A stretch of DNA of 64,000 nt, taken from the NCBI RefSeq assembly GCF_014839805.1, contig NC_051131.1, forward strand, positions 12,760,913 to 12,824,912, in the 5' to 3' direction. The translations under genes and the position numbers were made by a program. The stretch's first letter is position 1. Each line of letters opens with the position of its first letter. The notes below the pieces were generated by a model. That model was not told the DNA's origin. It was given only the letters and a program-made list of their open reading frames with translations, and made no database searches. Of the stretch, positions 13,076-25,621 are shown one piece after another. Source of the stretch: Manduca sexta (lineage: Eukaryota > Arthropoda > Insecta > Lepidoptera > Sphingidae).

Positions 13076-13356
13076 TACCTACATAATGAATGAAGGAATC
13101 TCTAGCCGAATTTCGGCCACGGTCAACGGAGATCAGCTAGGTACACATCATATGGTGCACAAGTGTGCGTAATACATAGATGCACTCTGTTCTTTCACTT
13201 ATACTATAGTCTGGTGAGATTGCACTGGACATCAACGGAGAAAAATCGGACACAGAACCAACGCGGTTGAACGTGCTTTCCGAGGCACGGGGTATCGTAG
13301 TTACGGCTGAGTAATTTTTAGATAAAAAAAACCCAGTCACAATATTTTTTGGCCAG
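13076..13356 (+). repeat. Dispersed repeat family R3, copy 1
   Basis: It matches 27029-27358 in opposite orientation and, in part, 58650-58805. Landmarks are 'ccgaatttcggccac', 'gcctcg/cgaggcac' and the end 'aacccagtcaca'. The mobile class is not recognised. Confidence 0.65.
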
Positions 13357-13519
13357 GGCTCTTATTCTGTATGATAGTGTAAACGCGTAACGCGGCCATG
13401 TCATGTTTTCGAGAAATGTGCGTGGAATGGTATTCTGTAAGCCAAATTTCTATAGTCCTAAACATGATGCGTTGTGTTACGTGCTTGTTACGCACTGTTA
13501 AAATAACGTGCGGGATAGA

Positions 13520-13612
13520 GAATAAGGCCCCTGTCCCGGAATTAGAACCCAGGACCTCAGGACGGTAGACGTACTGCTTACGCATTACAACTACGCCATC
13601 GAGTCAGTCACG
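13520..13612 (-). repeat. SINE family 2 head fragment
   Basis: The reversed tRNA-like head (ggaattagaacccaggacct through 'catcgagtcagtca') is the same segment found at 53.6, 57.7 and 58.6 kb. It directly abuts the hAT MITE that starts at 13621. Confidence 0.7.
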
Positions 13613-13620
13613 ATCTACAC

Positions 13621-13828
13621 GAGCGGTCGGCAACATTTTGCTAGACAAGGGCCAAAAGGTGGCAAAATTAACTAAAGGCGGGCCAAACGTATAACATTAA
13701 ACCTAGAAAACTTACTTTAGATGCGCTTATTCTTAATTTAATACATTTATTTTGATGTTTAAGCCTTATTACAAAATAATCACGGGCCACAAAAAGAACG
13801 TTCGCGGGCCGCGTATTGCCGACCGCTG
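13621..13828. mobile_element. hAT-type MITE with perfect 8-bp target duplication
   Basis: A 208-bp element with terminal inverted repeats: the left end reads gagcggtcggcaac and the right end gccgaccgctg. It is flanked on both sides by ATCTACAC (13613-13620 and 13829-13836). An 8-bp duplication and C(A)GCGGTCGGC-like ends are hAT hallmarks. There is no coding capacity, so it is non-autonomous. Confidence 0.88.
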
Positions 13829-14319
13829 ATCTACACCCATCTACACAGACCTACACGATACAATATAATCATCACGATAATAATATGACACTGTAATCGG
13901 AAAGAGAACGAAATATTTGAGATAAATTTCATAGTCGGTCATTAAAACTATTTATACTCAAAAATTTATGTTAAAATTTCTGAGAACTCAGGGTTCTGTA
14001 GAAGGTACTTACTTAAATTGAGTAAGTAGGTAGATAAGAATAAGATAATTGAAGATTTTTTTAAATTAGTGAAAACTTGAAACTATTATGGGCATTGTAG
14101 GTATAAGACGTGACGTTTCTAAAAAAATAGATGTTAGCACGTTAGGCTGTATGGTTCTATCCTCTGCGTATTGAAATGTCAAAGTGACAAATATTCGACA
14201 ATCACGTTCCATTCCCCTTGTATTTTTACGCGGATAAAATGAGCGTTATAGTAAGACGCAGAATTGCATAACAATATGAGCAACAAAGATAAAACGTGTA
14301 TGACAACATTCCTTTATTC

Positions 14320-14327
14320 TGACGTGG
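14320..14327 (+). promoter_or_regulatory. UPR element TGACGTGG upstream of Ero1
   Basis: TGACGTGG exactly matches the core recognised by XBP1/ATF6 (UPRE). It lies 213 bp before the first ATG of the ERO1-like frame. A second TGACGT core is at 14111-14116, and an ATTGG (inverted CCAAT) at 14357-14361. Ero1 genes are known unfolded-protein-response targets in other organisms, so the position makes sense; function here is inference. Confidence 0.55.
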
Positions 14328-14539
14328 AATACCGACTGGCCCGATCGATTTGTCTAATTGGATTCCCTATTCACCTTATAACTGTCATTTCATCTGTCAA
14401 AACAGTCTGAAATCATGTTAAGTGAGAACGTTTGTTCGTGCACGTTCCCCGTTATCGAGTCATACGTGTTTACTTTCACCTCGATGTGAATACTCCGTAG
14501 CCACCCCCCAGTTCAAACAGTTGTTAGTGTGCAGCGGGA

Positions 14540-16027
14540 ATGTTCGCATGTCCGTTTGTTAATACTCATGTGATGCGAAAGACTTTAACGAGAATGGCGC
14601 ATAAAAAACATTATACTGTGTTTATAATTTTCGCTCTAGTTGTGGTTCAAACGGTCGGTTACGACACGGTGTTATACGAAACTAAGCCTTGCGACAGCAC
14701 AGCCTGCTTCGACGACCTGCACGGAGCTTTAGGCGACTGCTCCTGTAATGTGGATACCATTGATTACTTCAATAATGTGAAGATATACCCTCGTATACAG
14801 AGCCTTGTAAGTAAAGATTACTTCCGATTCTACAAAGTGAATTTGAAAAAGGAATGTCCATTCTGGGCCGACGACAGTAGATGCGCAATGAAATACTGCC
14901 ATATAAAAACATGTTCGAAAGAAAGTGTACCTGGTTACGAAAGTGGGTACAATAACGACAATGTCGTCGAGGCTCCCGCCTTGAAATACTCTAAGGAGGC
15001 CCAGTCTGATTGCGACTCGGACACAGATCACGATCCCAAACTCGGCTACCTAAACATGACCATCAGTGCTGCCAATCAATTTGAAATAGCAAAATGGAAT
15101 GTTTACGATCAAACTCATGACAACTTCTGTGAAAGTGATGATAGAGATGTTGATGCGGACTATGTTGACTTAACACTGAACCCTGAACGGTACACTGGGT
15201 ACAAAGGGCCATCAGCACACAGGATATGGAGGAGTATCTACCAAGAGAATTGCTTCCGTCCAAAGCCTAATCCTTACGAATCTTTCCCGTTTGTTTTGAG
15301 CTCAGATTTAAGCAACATGTGTTTAGAGAAGAGAGTATTTTACAGAGCTGTATCGGGACTACATACTAGTATTAATATCCATTTATGTTCAAAGTATTTA
15401 TTGTCTGAAAAAGGCATTGGTTTTGCAGCCCCACCTGATGGAGAATGGGGCCCAAACTTGGAAGAATTTCAGAGGAGATTCGACCCATCCCAAACAATGG
15501 GGGAAAGCACAAATTGGTTGAAAAATTTGTACTTTGTGTACTTATTGGAAATGAGGGCTTTGGCAAAGGCTGGTCCGTACCTAGAACATGAGGAATACTT
15601 TACCGGCAACCCCACAGAGGATGATGAAACTAGAGATGCAATTCGCAACATGCTTGGTGTAATTTACTCATTTCCAGAACATTTTAATGAAACATCCATG
15701 TTTACTGGGGGGAGTCAAGCCGAAAAATTGAAAATTGAATTCCGTGAGCACTTCCGAAACATCTCTAGGATTATGGATTGTGTGGGATGTGATAAATGTA
15801 AATTATGGGGCAAGTTGCAGACACAAGGACTGGGTACAGCCTTGAAAATATTATTCTCTGGCAAATGGAATAGTCCAGACAGCGATCCTGTCCAGGGAAA
15901 ACTGCAATTGAGACATAAAATGGACAAAAGGCTCCAGAGAACAGAAATTGTTGCTTTGTTCAATGCCTTTGCCAGACTGTCCAACAGTATAAGGCAATTG
16001 GAGAACTTCAGAATTATGCTGAGGTAA
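14540..16027 (+). CDS. Ero1L: ERO1-like protein, ER thiol oxidase (flavoprotein)
   Basis: ERO1 reoxidises protein disulfide isomerase in the ER lumen, passing electrons through FAD to oxygen. The 495-codon frame has a hydrophobic N-terminal signal (HYTVFIIFALVVVQTVG, residues 24-40). The conserved cysteine block has C106, C115, C120 and C125, with C115/C120 as the shuttle pair by alignment to the human pattern. The inner active site CVGCDKC spans residues 414-420, followed by LWGKLQTQGLGTALKILF and a helical C-terminus (FNAFARLSNSIRQLENF). Starts at 14540, 14573 and 14594 (Met19) are all possible; 14594 sits closest to a normal signal peptide. The TAA at 16025 lies inside a strong donor (GAG|GTAAGA), so the real end may be spliced to 28655. 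Length and ending after LENF already fit the family. Confidence 0.96.
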   Translation: MFACPFVNTHVMRKTLTRMAHKKHYTVFIIFALVVVQTVGYDTVLYETKPCDSTACFDDLHGALGDCSCNVDTIDYFNNVKIYPRIQSLVSKDYFRFYKVNLKKECPFWADDSRCAMKYCHIKTCSKESVPGYESGYNNDNVVEAPALKYSKEAQSDCDSDTDHDPKLGYLNMTISAANQFEIAKWNVYDQTHDNFCESDDRDVDADYVDLTLNPERYTGYKGPSAHRIWRSIYQENCFRPKPNPYESFPFVLSSDLSNMCLEKRVFYRAVSGLHTSINIHLCSKYLLSEKGIGFAAPPDGEWGPNLEEFQRRFDPSQTMGESTNWLKNLYFVYLLEMRALAKAGPYLEHEEYFTGNPTEDDETRDAIRNMLGVIYSFPEHFNETSMFTGGSQAEKLKIEFREHFRNISRIMDCVGCDKCKLWGKLQTQGLGTALKILFSGKWNSPDSDPVQGKLQLRHKMDKRLQRTEIVALFNAFARLSNSIRQLENFRIMLR

Positions 16028-19000
16028 GAACATATATAAATTATGCATAAAATAGTGCTTTTCTACATTTCAACTATCATCAGTTACCTAATTTCATAAT
16101 CACTATGAATTGATAAGAAAATGTTTTGTTCGTAAGAATTGTTCCATTTCTGATAATACATGCATAATCAATACTTCATTGAGTTTTATGAAATTATGTG
16201 ACTGTGTCTGGCATGGTTTTTGTGGTATTGGCTTTGTATGCTTACTGGTTCTATTATCAGGTAGCTTGAAAATCCTAGAATTCATAGATCATTTCGGTAT
16301 ATTCGATGCTATTGTAGTTATTAGAAACTTATTTATACCATATATTACATGTGTATAATATGCCTTATTTTGTAGTTATGGGCTGCAAAAATGTGGCCAT
16401 GGCGTATTTGTTTACAAATTTATTTATATATATTTTAAAATATGAGCATAGTTGCACACAATCTAACCAGGGATATATTAATATATTCTTAATAGTTAAA
16501 AATTAACAAGGTGTTGTTTCCCACAAAATCTCTAAAATCTAGATTCTTGTTCAATAAGGTCTTCACTTTCCACAACATTGTCTGCTTCTTCAAATTGTAT
16601 AAATTTTATAGGTATATAATATCTATCTAATAGTGTTTGTAAAATATAATTGCTCACAAAAAACAGTAATAACTTATATTCAAAAATTTAAGGAAAATGA
16701 ATGTAAAAATTTATGGGACTAACAAATTAAACATTATATTTGAACAAATGTCCATCTTTGACATAATGGACTTGTGTTTACAAGCCAATATCAACACTAT
16801 GGTACATATGTAAGACATTTATTACAATGTCTGTTTTTTCAAAAGTAGGTGAAAGTATGATTTTTATTGTGTAAGTGTGATGCAAGTTTTGTCTCGAACA
16901 TGTGTGGTAAATATACTGCTCTGAGAAAAATATAATATTTACTTTCCTTTGTAATATATTTTGAAATATATTCATTAATTTAAGATTAAGTATTCAACAC
17001 AGGCAGTGCAAATGACAGGACAAAAGGTCTTTTAAGCAAATAAGAAACCTTAATTCAATAACATCAACATTTGTATTTCACTACCGTTTAATGGTAATTA
17101 TTTCAATTCAATTTCACAAGTGCAAAGCCACATTATTAATGAAAATGCTGATTATTCATTTAAATAATTTTGCATAAATTAATACTTTTCCTTATTTTGT
17201 TACTGAACAATGCTGTAACTAAAGTTTTGCGTTATTGTTAAGTATTACATTAGTATAGTGTGAATCTATATATGCGGTAAATAATATTTTATATTATGTC
17301 CTATCAAATATGCAAGACCTGAAATTTGGTTCTGGTCCTCATTTCTGTGCGCTCCAGCGTATGCGCCGTGTCTGCGTCATTTGCACCGCCTCAGTTATGG
17401 CACTGATGCTTAGTGAAAAGTCTAAGATCATTAAAAAATAAGTCTTATTTATTCAGGAAAGGAAAAGGAATTTTATTTATTGCATGCCTATCGAATTTTT
17501 CAATCAATTGAGCTGTTGTTATTATCATTTGCTATTCATAGAGAAATTACTTCCACATTTACATTAATTTGGGAATCAAAAATTCTAATTTCTTAAACAA
17601 ACTCATACAGAACATTCCGGATGTAATGTTGCTTAATGCCTTTGTCAATGCACCTGTGCCATTGTTTGGTATGCATGTTGCACAAGTTATTGTTACCTTA
17701 GTTTGCTTTGTAAATATTGCTTGGGAACCACTTTTCTTGGAATTGTCATGCCCGATGAAATCTTTCTTTGAAGAGATTTTTTAAAGCCATGTGTTTGTGA
17801 CACAGGCCATTGACCATTTCTTATTATAATAGTTAATGGTAGTTTTTCGTATAACCACAATATGTCTAGGTATGTTATTTTAAAGTGGTAGCGGCACCTT
17901 GTAGACCTATTTTTCTACAGCTAGAATATATCAACGAAACGGTCTTGCAGAAAGCCAATGCGACTTGCTGTTTGGTGTTGAGTTCCTGTCAGTCTGTGGA
18001 GGTTCAGACACATTCTGCTATTTTATTATTATTTATTAATTTTCCTTGTATTCGCTAGGTATTATGCCATTGATCTGCAAACACATTGCCACTCTTATCA
18101 TTTAGTTGTTTTAAGTATTTTATAAATTACATGCTCATTTAATTAAGACATTAAGATTTTCGATAAATATTTCTAGATTATTTTTTATCTACCTGTCATT
18201 AAAAATTTATTCCATAATCATTAGGTTGGTTAATGATACTTTATTATTTCTCGAATTAAACTTTTTATCTTTATAGTTATTATATTTGTGAATTTGGGAC
18301 CCATTATCTCATAATATTTTCATACAAAATGCAGATCGGTTATATATTATATTATTTACATTCCTAATATTTTAAAAAAATAAATATAGTTTTGTATTAT
18401 GTAAAATTTTCAAGTATCTTGTAGTTTTTTTTAAATTCACGTATTACTCTCTAATTAACTATAGGTAATGAGTGCAGCCAAATGCCACTTAATATGCTGT
18501 TTCTAATTAAAATTCTTGAGGGTGTTATCATTGTTTTTGAAAAGACATAGGAGTATTCATCGTGCGGGCAGCTTTTCAAGCCATGTTATCCCATTTCAAT
18601 AAACGTATTTATGAACTTCAGGTACAAAAAACAGATTTATTTTGTTATTTGACAAAAGCGTCCAAATACGCCCACTGTTATATAATACTATCAAAAGCAT
18701 GTCACCATGTGTGAGCTTATGCCATGTTTTCATTAAAACTAGCATCTGCTTTATGCATCTGCATCTGTTTCTTGGTACTCGGAGATATTGTAGGTTACTC
18801 AGGGATTTTGTTTCCTATTAGTGAAAAATAATCGAAATTGTAGTAGAATAGAGGTTAATGTGTCACTAATGATATACGTTTAAACTCTAATGCATAACTT
18901 GGCCTTTAAGTACCCTACATTTTAGTTCCGCTGGGCCTATATGTACTTCATTTGGAAAAACGATTGCTTTTTACTAACTGATGTAACAACAACAGGTTTC

Positions 19001-19479
19001 AAAGTCATTGTCGTTTTCCATATCAGTAACTCTACAGACAAGGGTATTCACTTATTTCATTGCCTAAATAAAATTTGCAGTTAGTTATTCGTCTCTTAAT
19101 CGCCCTATTAGACCAGAAACCAGACTACTAAATAGAAAAATGCATCATGTTTTTTTAGCTATTCTCATAAAAGTATGTACATCCCATCCTGTTTCAAGGT
19201 GCCATATTGTCTACTCATGTTTTATTTTCAATTTACAAATGCCTATTATAATTTAGAACAAAATTTTGTTATTTATTATCATAAATGTGCATAGTGTGTA
19301 GAATTATCACGGTGCATTTGTTTCTGTAGACACAGCTTGTATATCGTGGTATTGTGCAATGTTCGACATATAATGTTCTATGCAAATAGTATTGTTTTCA
19401 TAGTAGACATTTAAAAGATTTAGATGTTAGTGCATCTCTCGATAGTAAATTGTTGTGAATGGTATATTTTTATACGGGC

Positions 19480-19620
19480 ACGGTGATGTGCCTCACTGCC
19501 TCCACTGCACCTCATGGTAAGTGGAGTGCCGTCCAATAGAATGTCGACTGACGAAAGGTGATTGCACTTTGACAGTCGACACAATTATACCGGCCTGTTG
19601 GAACTGGATATACGGATTTT
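19480..19620 (+). repeat. Dispersed repeat family R1, copy 2
   Basis: It carries the shared landmarks CATGGTAAGTGGAGTG, CCAATAGAATGTCGACTGAC and GTCGACACAATTATACCGGC. Same orientation as the 7.3-kb copy. Confidence 0.7.
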
Positions 19621-20110
19621 TTGGGCCTTTGGAAAACTATCTTATCACACGACAGTAAAAACAGAATATACGCTGATATTTTGTGACAACCTATAGACAA
19701 AAATTATACAGGGTGCTATATCATATAAATTCAATTACGATTATGTTAATGTTACGCAGTATAATGCATGTTGATCTGCAATAAAGGTCATCAGTGCAGC
19801 CATACTTGCGATAATCCGTTATTCTGTACAGTGATTAAGGATACATTGATGCCATAAACCAGTCTGCCATCCTACGTTTCAGACGTCACGTAGGATGTGA
19901 GTGGGATGCTATGAGTCACAATTTTGACGTGTCGAGTCGCATACGTTAGGTAATATTTTGAGTCAATAAGTCGTGTTCAGTACCACGTAGAAACGTTCAG
20001 TGACCTAACTCAGTTATATTGTTTTTCTGTAGAATAATAACCAACCTGAATCATTAATTTCGTAAAAATATTGTTAATATTTGCATGATGTCATGAACGT
20101 GGGTTCTGAT

Positions 20111-22966
20111 TAGGGGTCGCATACCGGTATCCCGGATTTCGAAAATACCGGAATACCGGACCAAATTCAGAACTTCAAAATACCGGTATTGATTTTACAA
20201 AAACCGGGATTTTCGGTATTTTATAAAAATAAAATTCAGTACAAAATGTGTGTATAATTATTAATTTCTCGCGTTTTAAATCGCAAAAAATTAAGCTGCT
20301 TGCAATTTCATTCATTCGTATAGGCGTATATTCTATAAAGAGCGAGCAAAATACATGGCTTATGGCTATATTGCTACTTTTGTTTTGTTCTAGGCATAGC
20401 GGTGTTAACTGTTAATTGTTATTTTTATTAGAAATATTTTTTGTTCTTTAAAGTCTATCCTCATTACTCAAAGACGTTATTTATCTAAGGGCTGAGCATT
20501 GCTGTGATAGTAAGTCTGTTTCTCAGTGCTGACGGCATGGCAGCCTTCGCAGTGCGTAGACGTAGGGCCGTTGTGATTGGCTAATATTGTGATACAACTT
20601 GAATCTAGTTGGCTGTCAGATTAACAAAGCTGAACAAACAGCAAGCTGTCAGATAAAGAAAGCTGAGAAACATAACAGGGGGAATAGATGTAAAATACAA
20701 CCTGTTTAAAAGCCTTGAGCTGCCCACAATAAAGCCTGGTATTTCATGGCAATTTCGCGAGGTTTCCCAAAAGGCCGAAATTGTCCTTATTTATCCTATC
20801 TACAGCTGCGGACACACAATCGACTTGCTCCTGAGAATAAATTTACAAATCATCAGCATACAGGTGGTACGCATATTGAAGATTTTGTGTTAAGAGGTTT
20901 ATGAAGATAGAGAACAATAATGGGGAGAGTATGCCGCCTTGAGGGACGCCACGGTCTATATCGCGCCAGCTAGACGAAGAATCGTCTAGGCGCACCAACT
21001 GTTGGCGTCCCTGAAGATATGACGAGAACCAATTCAGTGCCGTGGGAGCGAGATCATAAGGTGGGAGAGGTTTGCAAGAAGTATGTCGTGACTGACTATA
21101 TTGAAGGCGTTGGAGAAATCAACCAAAGCCAAAACAACGACTTTGGAATCCTCCATGCCCGCCCTAATAACGCCAGTCATTTTGAGGAGTGCAGTAATAG
21201 TGCTATGGCCAGGCCTGAAGCCAGACTGGAGTGGGCACAGTAGGTTGTTTCGGTGCACATGCTCAGACAGTTGCTTGTGAGCACAGGCCTCGAGCACTTT
21301 TGAGAGAAAAGGAAGAATGGATATGGGACGGAAATGCTTAGCAAGTGATGGGTTAGGGATTTTAGGAAGAGGGATAGCAATAGCTCTCCGCCACAAAGAC
21401 GGAAACATACCAGTGCTGGGAGGCGTTAATGATATGGGACATGATTGGTAGAAGTTGGTCCAGGATAGGGATTATCATGCGACGACTGATGTTGTCACAG
21501 CCAGTGGCACTATATTTAATGGACAGGATGACTTTTCTAGTTTCACCCAATGGCACAGAAGAAAAATGAAAAGTATTAATGTTAGGCCTGGATAGACCCG
21601 CTAAGAAATCCATGGTACGACGCCTAGTTTGGTGATCAATCATGGTAACAGATGTGAAATGTTTATTAATGTCATCCAAACCAATAGTCGCACCGTGGAG
21701 ATCTATGTTTTTAAATTTGCCAATACCCAGAGTTCCAAGAAATCTCTTGATACTGACGAGGAAGAAGAAATATTACTGAGAATGTGTCGGCATTTAGCAT
21801 TACGTACCATCTGGTTACACCGATTCATTGCAGCCTTAAAAAGGCACCAGTTCTCCTCCGAACGATAACTTCTGTACTGGCGAAGAGCCCGATCCCTTCG
21901 TCTCATCGCCATCCTAACCCCATGTGTAATCCATGGTGCAGGAGGACGTTTTATTTTTTTTTTTTTAAAGGGGCATGGGTATCAAAGATTGAAGTGACAG
22001 CGCGGTTAAAAATTGCGACTTTATCGTCAACAGAGGTGGCTGCCAATAGGTGATCCTAGTTAAAGTTAGCAGCGTCTCCTTTCAGCTTATCCGCATCAAT
22101 GCGACCAAAACTACGTAAGTGCAATATCTTAGAGGGGAATTTGGGAGGTTTTAGGGCGTAAGACATGTAGATGTAATCATGGTGAGAGAAGCCAGGAGCG
22201 GGAAATTGACCGTGGGAGAAAACAGGGGAAGGAGCAGAGGTGAGAATAATGTCAAGCCAAGTGTCGTGACCATCCATATTATGGTGGGTGGCTTGCAGTG
22301 GTAGGACATGCAGTTTATCAGAATCAAGGACAGTAAGGAGTTTGCGAGATCGCGAAGAGTAGCTGGCAAGAAGATCAGTATTTAAATCACCCATGATGAT
22401 GTGATGAGCATATTCTGATCTTAAAGATTACAGAACTGTTTCCAGACTGGAGAAGTAATCAAGAGATCGGGGACAGTAAATAACACCTAGTAAGGTTTTC
22501 ACTCTCTTGACCCAAACCTCAAGAAACAGAAATTTCGCATAAGCAGAATAAGAAGCAAAGGAAGATATTACAGTTTTATTTAGATATTATATTTTATTTC
22601 AGGTCGCTACGTAAATATATAGCGACTTCGCCCCCTCTCCTGTCAACTCGATCATTTCTAATCAAAATGAAACCAGGGAGGGGGTAAAGGGAAGAAGGAA
22701 GGTGAGGTTTGAGCCAGCTCTCAGAAATCAGAACGGCATGAACGTTGGCTTACGAAAATAATCTCTTTTCATTCAGCCTTTAAATAATTACTAAGCTGTC
22801 ATTAAAATTTGACATTTAATTACTAACTTAAATGTAAGTATATTTCCTATTTTTCTAATATTTCTTCAAATACCGGAAATACCGAAAATACCGGAATACC
22901 GGAATTTATTTTAGGTCAATACCGAAAATACCGGTTTTCAAAAATGGTCCGGTATTGCGACCCCTA
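20111..22966. mobile_element. hAT-type element with ACCGG-rich ends and intact 8-bp target duplication
   Basis: Its ends are inverted: the left begins TAGGGGTCGCATACCGGTAT and the right ends ..CCGGTATTGCGACCCCTA. Each side is followed by many ACCGG/CCGGTAT subterminal repeats (about 20120-20222 and 22874-22953), the kind of motif cluster hAT transposases bind. The flanks are GTTCTGAT at 20103-20110 and again at 22967-22974, a perfect 8-bp duplication. No transposase gene is visible. The central part is a reverse-oriented non-LTR retrotransposon fragment, so the original element was probably under 1 kb. Confidence 0.9.
20705..22760 (-). pseudogene. Non-LTR retrotransposon fragment (APE endonuclease + reverse transcriptase), broken, inside the hAT element
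   Basis: On the minus strand the pieces run in LINE order. Endonuclease remnants are ISESWLKP (22706-22728), a degraded following block and GDLNTD near 22390. Then come reverse transcriptase motifs: HFRPISILPFLSKVLEAC, QSGFRPGHSTITALL, a DFSNAFN block, GVPQGG (20933-20950) and catalytic YADD (20849-20860). The reading frame changes several times, so the copy is dead. It lacks the endonuclease start, and similarity ends soon after YADD, so both ends are missing. The motif style suggests the CR1/Jockey group; the exact clade is uncertain. Confidence 0.88.
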
Positions 22967-25621
22967 GTTCTGATAACTGAAGTATTTCAATTTAGCTGAT
23001 AATCCCAAAGCGATATGTATTTAAAGGAAATTGATACCGGATGCGGCGTTAACTGATTGAAGTCAAGAGTCACTTGAAATCTATTTTTAGTAACTGAGCT
23101 TGGGGAATGTAATTATTTTGTATTTCGAACGTTGCTACCCAAGCTTTTCAAATGTGCATATAGTACGAAGTGATTTCTAATGGACGAATCTCTTGGTAAG
23201 ATACCAGCCCGTTAAAGGTTATGAACTAATATTTCCAGGTCACGAGAATTTGTGGTAGATGTTTTCCTGTAGACATTTTATTTATTTTCTATGCTAACGG
23301 TATAATATTTACACTTAGATTCTGTTCAATGCTTACAAATGGAGGAAGAGTTTTCAATGTGTTCCTCTTATTTAAAATTTTCGAAGTTGCTTTACTACCC
23401 AGGTAGGAAGATCATGGGTTTGATGCCCGAGCCTTGTTTTGTATGATACATGCTATAACTAATTACACTTTTATTAAACAAGGTCAATATGAAATAATTT
23501 ATGTATGACAGTCAGTCAAGTAAATAGCTTAAATACAAAATTTCATATCGCCTATAATACTTACGTATCGTTACCAACAATTTTCTTTGCTGTCATAAAA
23601 AAATTATATTAACCGAAATTGTATAGTTGATTTGAGTTTTAACAATTTTTTCAGTTATTTTTTATGCTGACTACATACATTTTGTTTTTATTTTTGTTGT
23701 CCATATTTACTGAACTTGCAATGTCATTTTGACTTCCCACGTTTATTTTTATCAACAAAACAATTTGTATAATAACTACAATAACATCTGAAGTGAGACA
23801 TATTTACGCCCATGTTTTCGTCACGGGTTTTTATAGATGTAAATTCATTTCTAGTTACGAGCAGTTAGTGTCATGGCGAATTATTCAAGGTTAACTTTAG
23901 CACGTTTCATAATATTTTCTTTAGCCAGAAACAAGCTCGTTTTCTCCTACCTTTCCTAGTTAACAGTTAACAACATGACACCAATAGAATATTGGCTTTA
24001 AATAGTGTTGTTCCAGCGAACCTTGATTTTGTAATTTGTTCGTCTTTACTTTTCGTTTAAGGGATCAAATAAAAGTAAGCATTAGTCAGTCCTTGTCAGT
24101 AATTTTGGTAATACGTTTCAATAATTCCATAATATATTTCCAAATTTGTCATACTGCGGTCATTGCTTTGTATAACCTTGGCTCCGGATTTAGTATAACC
24201 TTTGGTATGGTTTATGCACGAATGTAAATAAGTTTTGTAATGCACGCATTTGAGTATTTAGTTAGATATATCGGACGCAGACCACCGTATTTTGTCGGTC
24301 ATCGATTTTCATACGTTAATGCGTAACAAGCAAGGCTGTATTTCTAACGCCTTTATCTTATGTGATATTTGTTACCATTGTTCTCCGACTTTTTGTGTGC
24401 GTTAAAATATAAGTATTCCATTTGAAAATAATTGTTTGACTGATTATTCGCGGTCGTCTGCGTTTGCCGTTACGTTAGTTTGCAAATTCCATAATTTTAC
24501 TTCAAAATACATTTATGACGATGGCGGTTTTTTTTTAATGACCATGTCTACTTTGATGGATAAAAGAAAATATAATTCATATTTTATTAATTCCTCTATC
24601 GTTTTTTATTTGTATAACCAAGACGTCAAAGTGAATTGTCCAATAAAACTCATAATTATTTAGATTCCTACAAATTGTAAAAAGAACAATGATGTCGTGC
24701 TCTGTACATACTTTTCCTTGTTTATTGTTCAATATAAATAGCGCGAAACAAGTTCTTCAGAACGACGATTTTCCTTAGTATTAGTAATTAAACTGCATAC
24801 AAGGGCGTATGCAGTTATTTTTATCTTATCGATTATATCAAGATCGATTCCATCAAGATAATCGATTGTATCAATAGATTTTACCTACCAACTTTTTTGA
24901 CAAGTTGAATGTAAACTTAGCCCACTTGGTACTTTATTTTGGATCGGTGTATAATACAAAATTTCGTATTTCTTAGCTCGCAGAAGGTCCAAGCGAAGCC
25001 AAATTTTTACGGTGGTCTCCAAGATGGCAACAGAAAGGATTGCTCGTCAAGCGGCGCAAAACCTGGGATTTGGAGTTAAATTATTATAGTTATACTTAAT
25101 ATTGTGTTGGCGTTAGTAGAAAAATACATTGTGTGAACGAGAATACTTTATTATCACTTTTGCAAAATAATAGGTATGATATTACAACAAAAGTATACTT
25201 GTTTCTACAAAAGAAATCCTTTTTCGTTAGCTTTTCCTTATTCGATTTAATCTTGTGAATCATGTCGGTCTACTATTCAAAAAAAGTTTATAAAATACTT
25301 ATTGCTTATTTTACTATGAAATTTTATTTACATTAATACTTAAAACAATTTATAACTATCAAGTGTAATTATTCGCCGTTTTTTGGTGTGTCACTTTAAT
25401 TTGTCCATTACTATAACTTGCACTGATTCTTTTTACGATAATATGTCACTATCTCAAACTAGTTTAGATATCTTCAGCTCAATTGCATCAAATTTGCATA
25501 TCCCGTTATTAACAATTAACCTTGCGAGGCATGTAATCACGGCTAGGATGTAACAATCCTCTAGTTACTGTCATTATCTTCGACTGAGGATGAAACTAAT
25601 TTACCGCTGTTTTTCTAGGAC

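Larger units (their letters stand above)
8253..14319. other. Intergenic region between the tetraspanin and Ero1 genes
   Basis: Six kilobases of AT-rich DNA without a supported exon. It carries a dispersed poly(A)-tailed repeat (about 8935-9100), a truncated SINE (10527-10597), a palindromic TTAA MITE (12691-12949), another dispersed repeat (13076-13356), a SINE fragment (13520-13612) and an hAT MITE (13621-13828). The open frames within it coincide with these repeats or are short. Confidence 0.7.

Noticed and set aside
14729..15984. Several minus-strand frames of 60-100 codons
   Set aside because: They overlap the Ero1 coding exon and follow its codon structure in antisense.
21019..22053. 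Plus-strand open frames across the retrotransposon fragment
   Set aside because: They are antisense shadows of the minus-strand endonuclease and reverse transcriptase.
24791..24816. Short palindrome AACTGCATAC..GTATGCAGTT
   Set aside because: A 10-bp stem alone in AT-rich DNA, without neighbours suggesting a regulatory site or element end.
25025..25090. Small plus-strand frame starting MATERIARQAAQNLG in a good start context
   Set aside because: Only 21 codons, no family resemblance, no splice partner and no reason to expect a gene inside the Ero1 flank.
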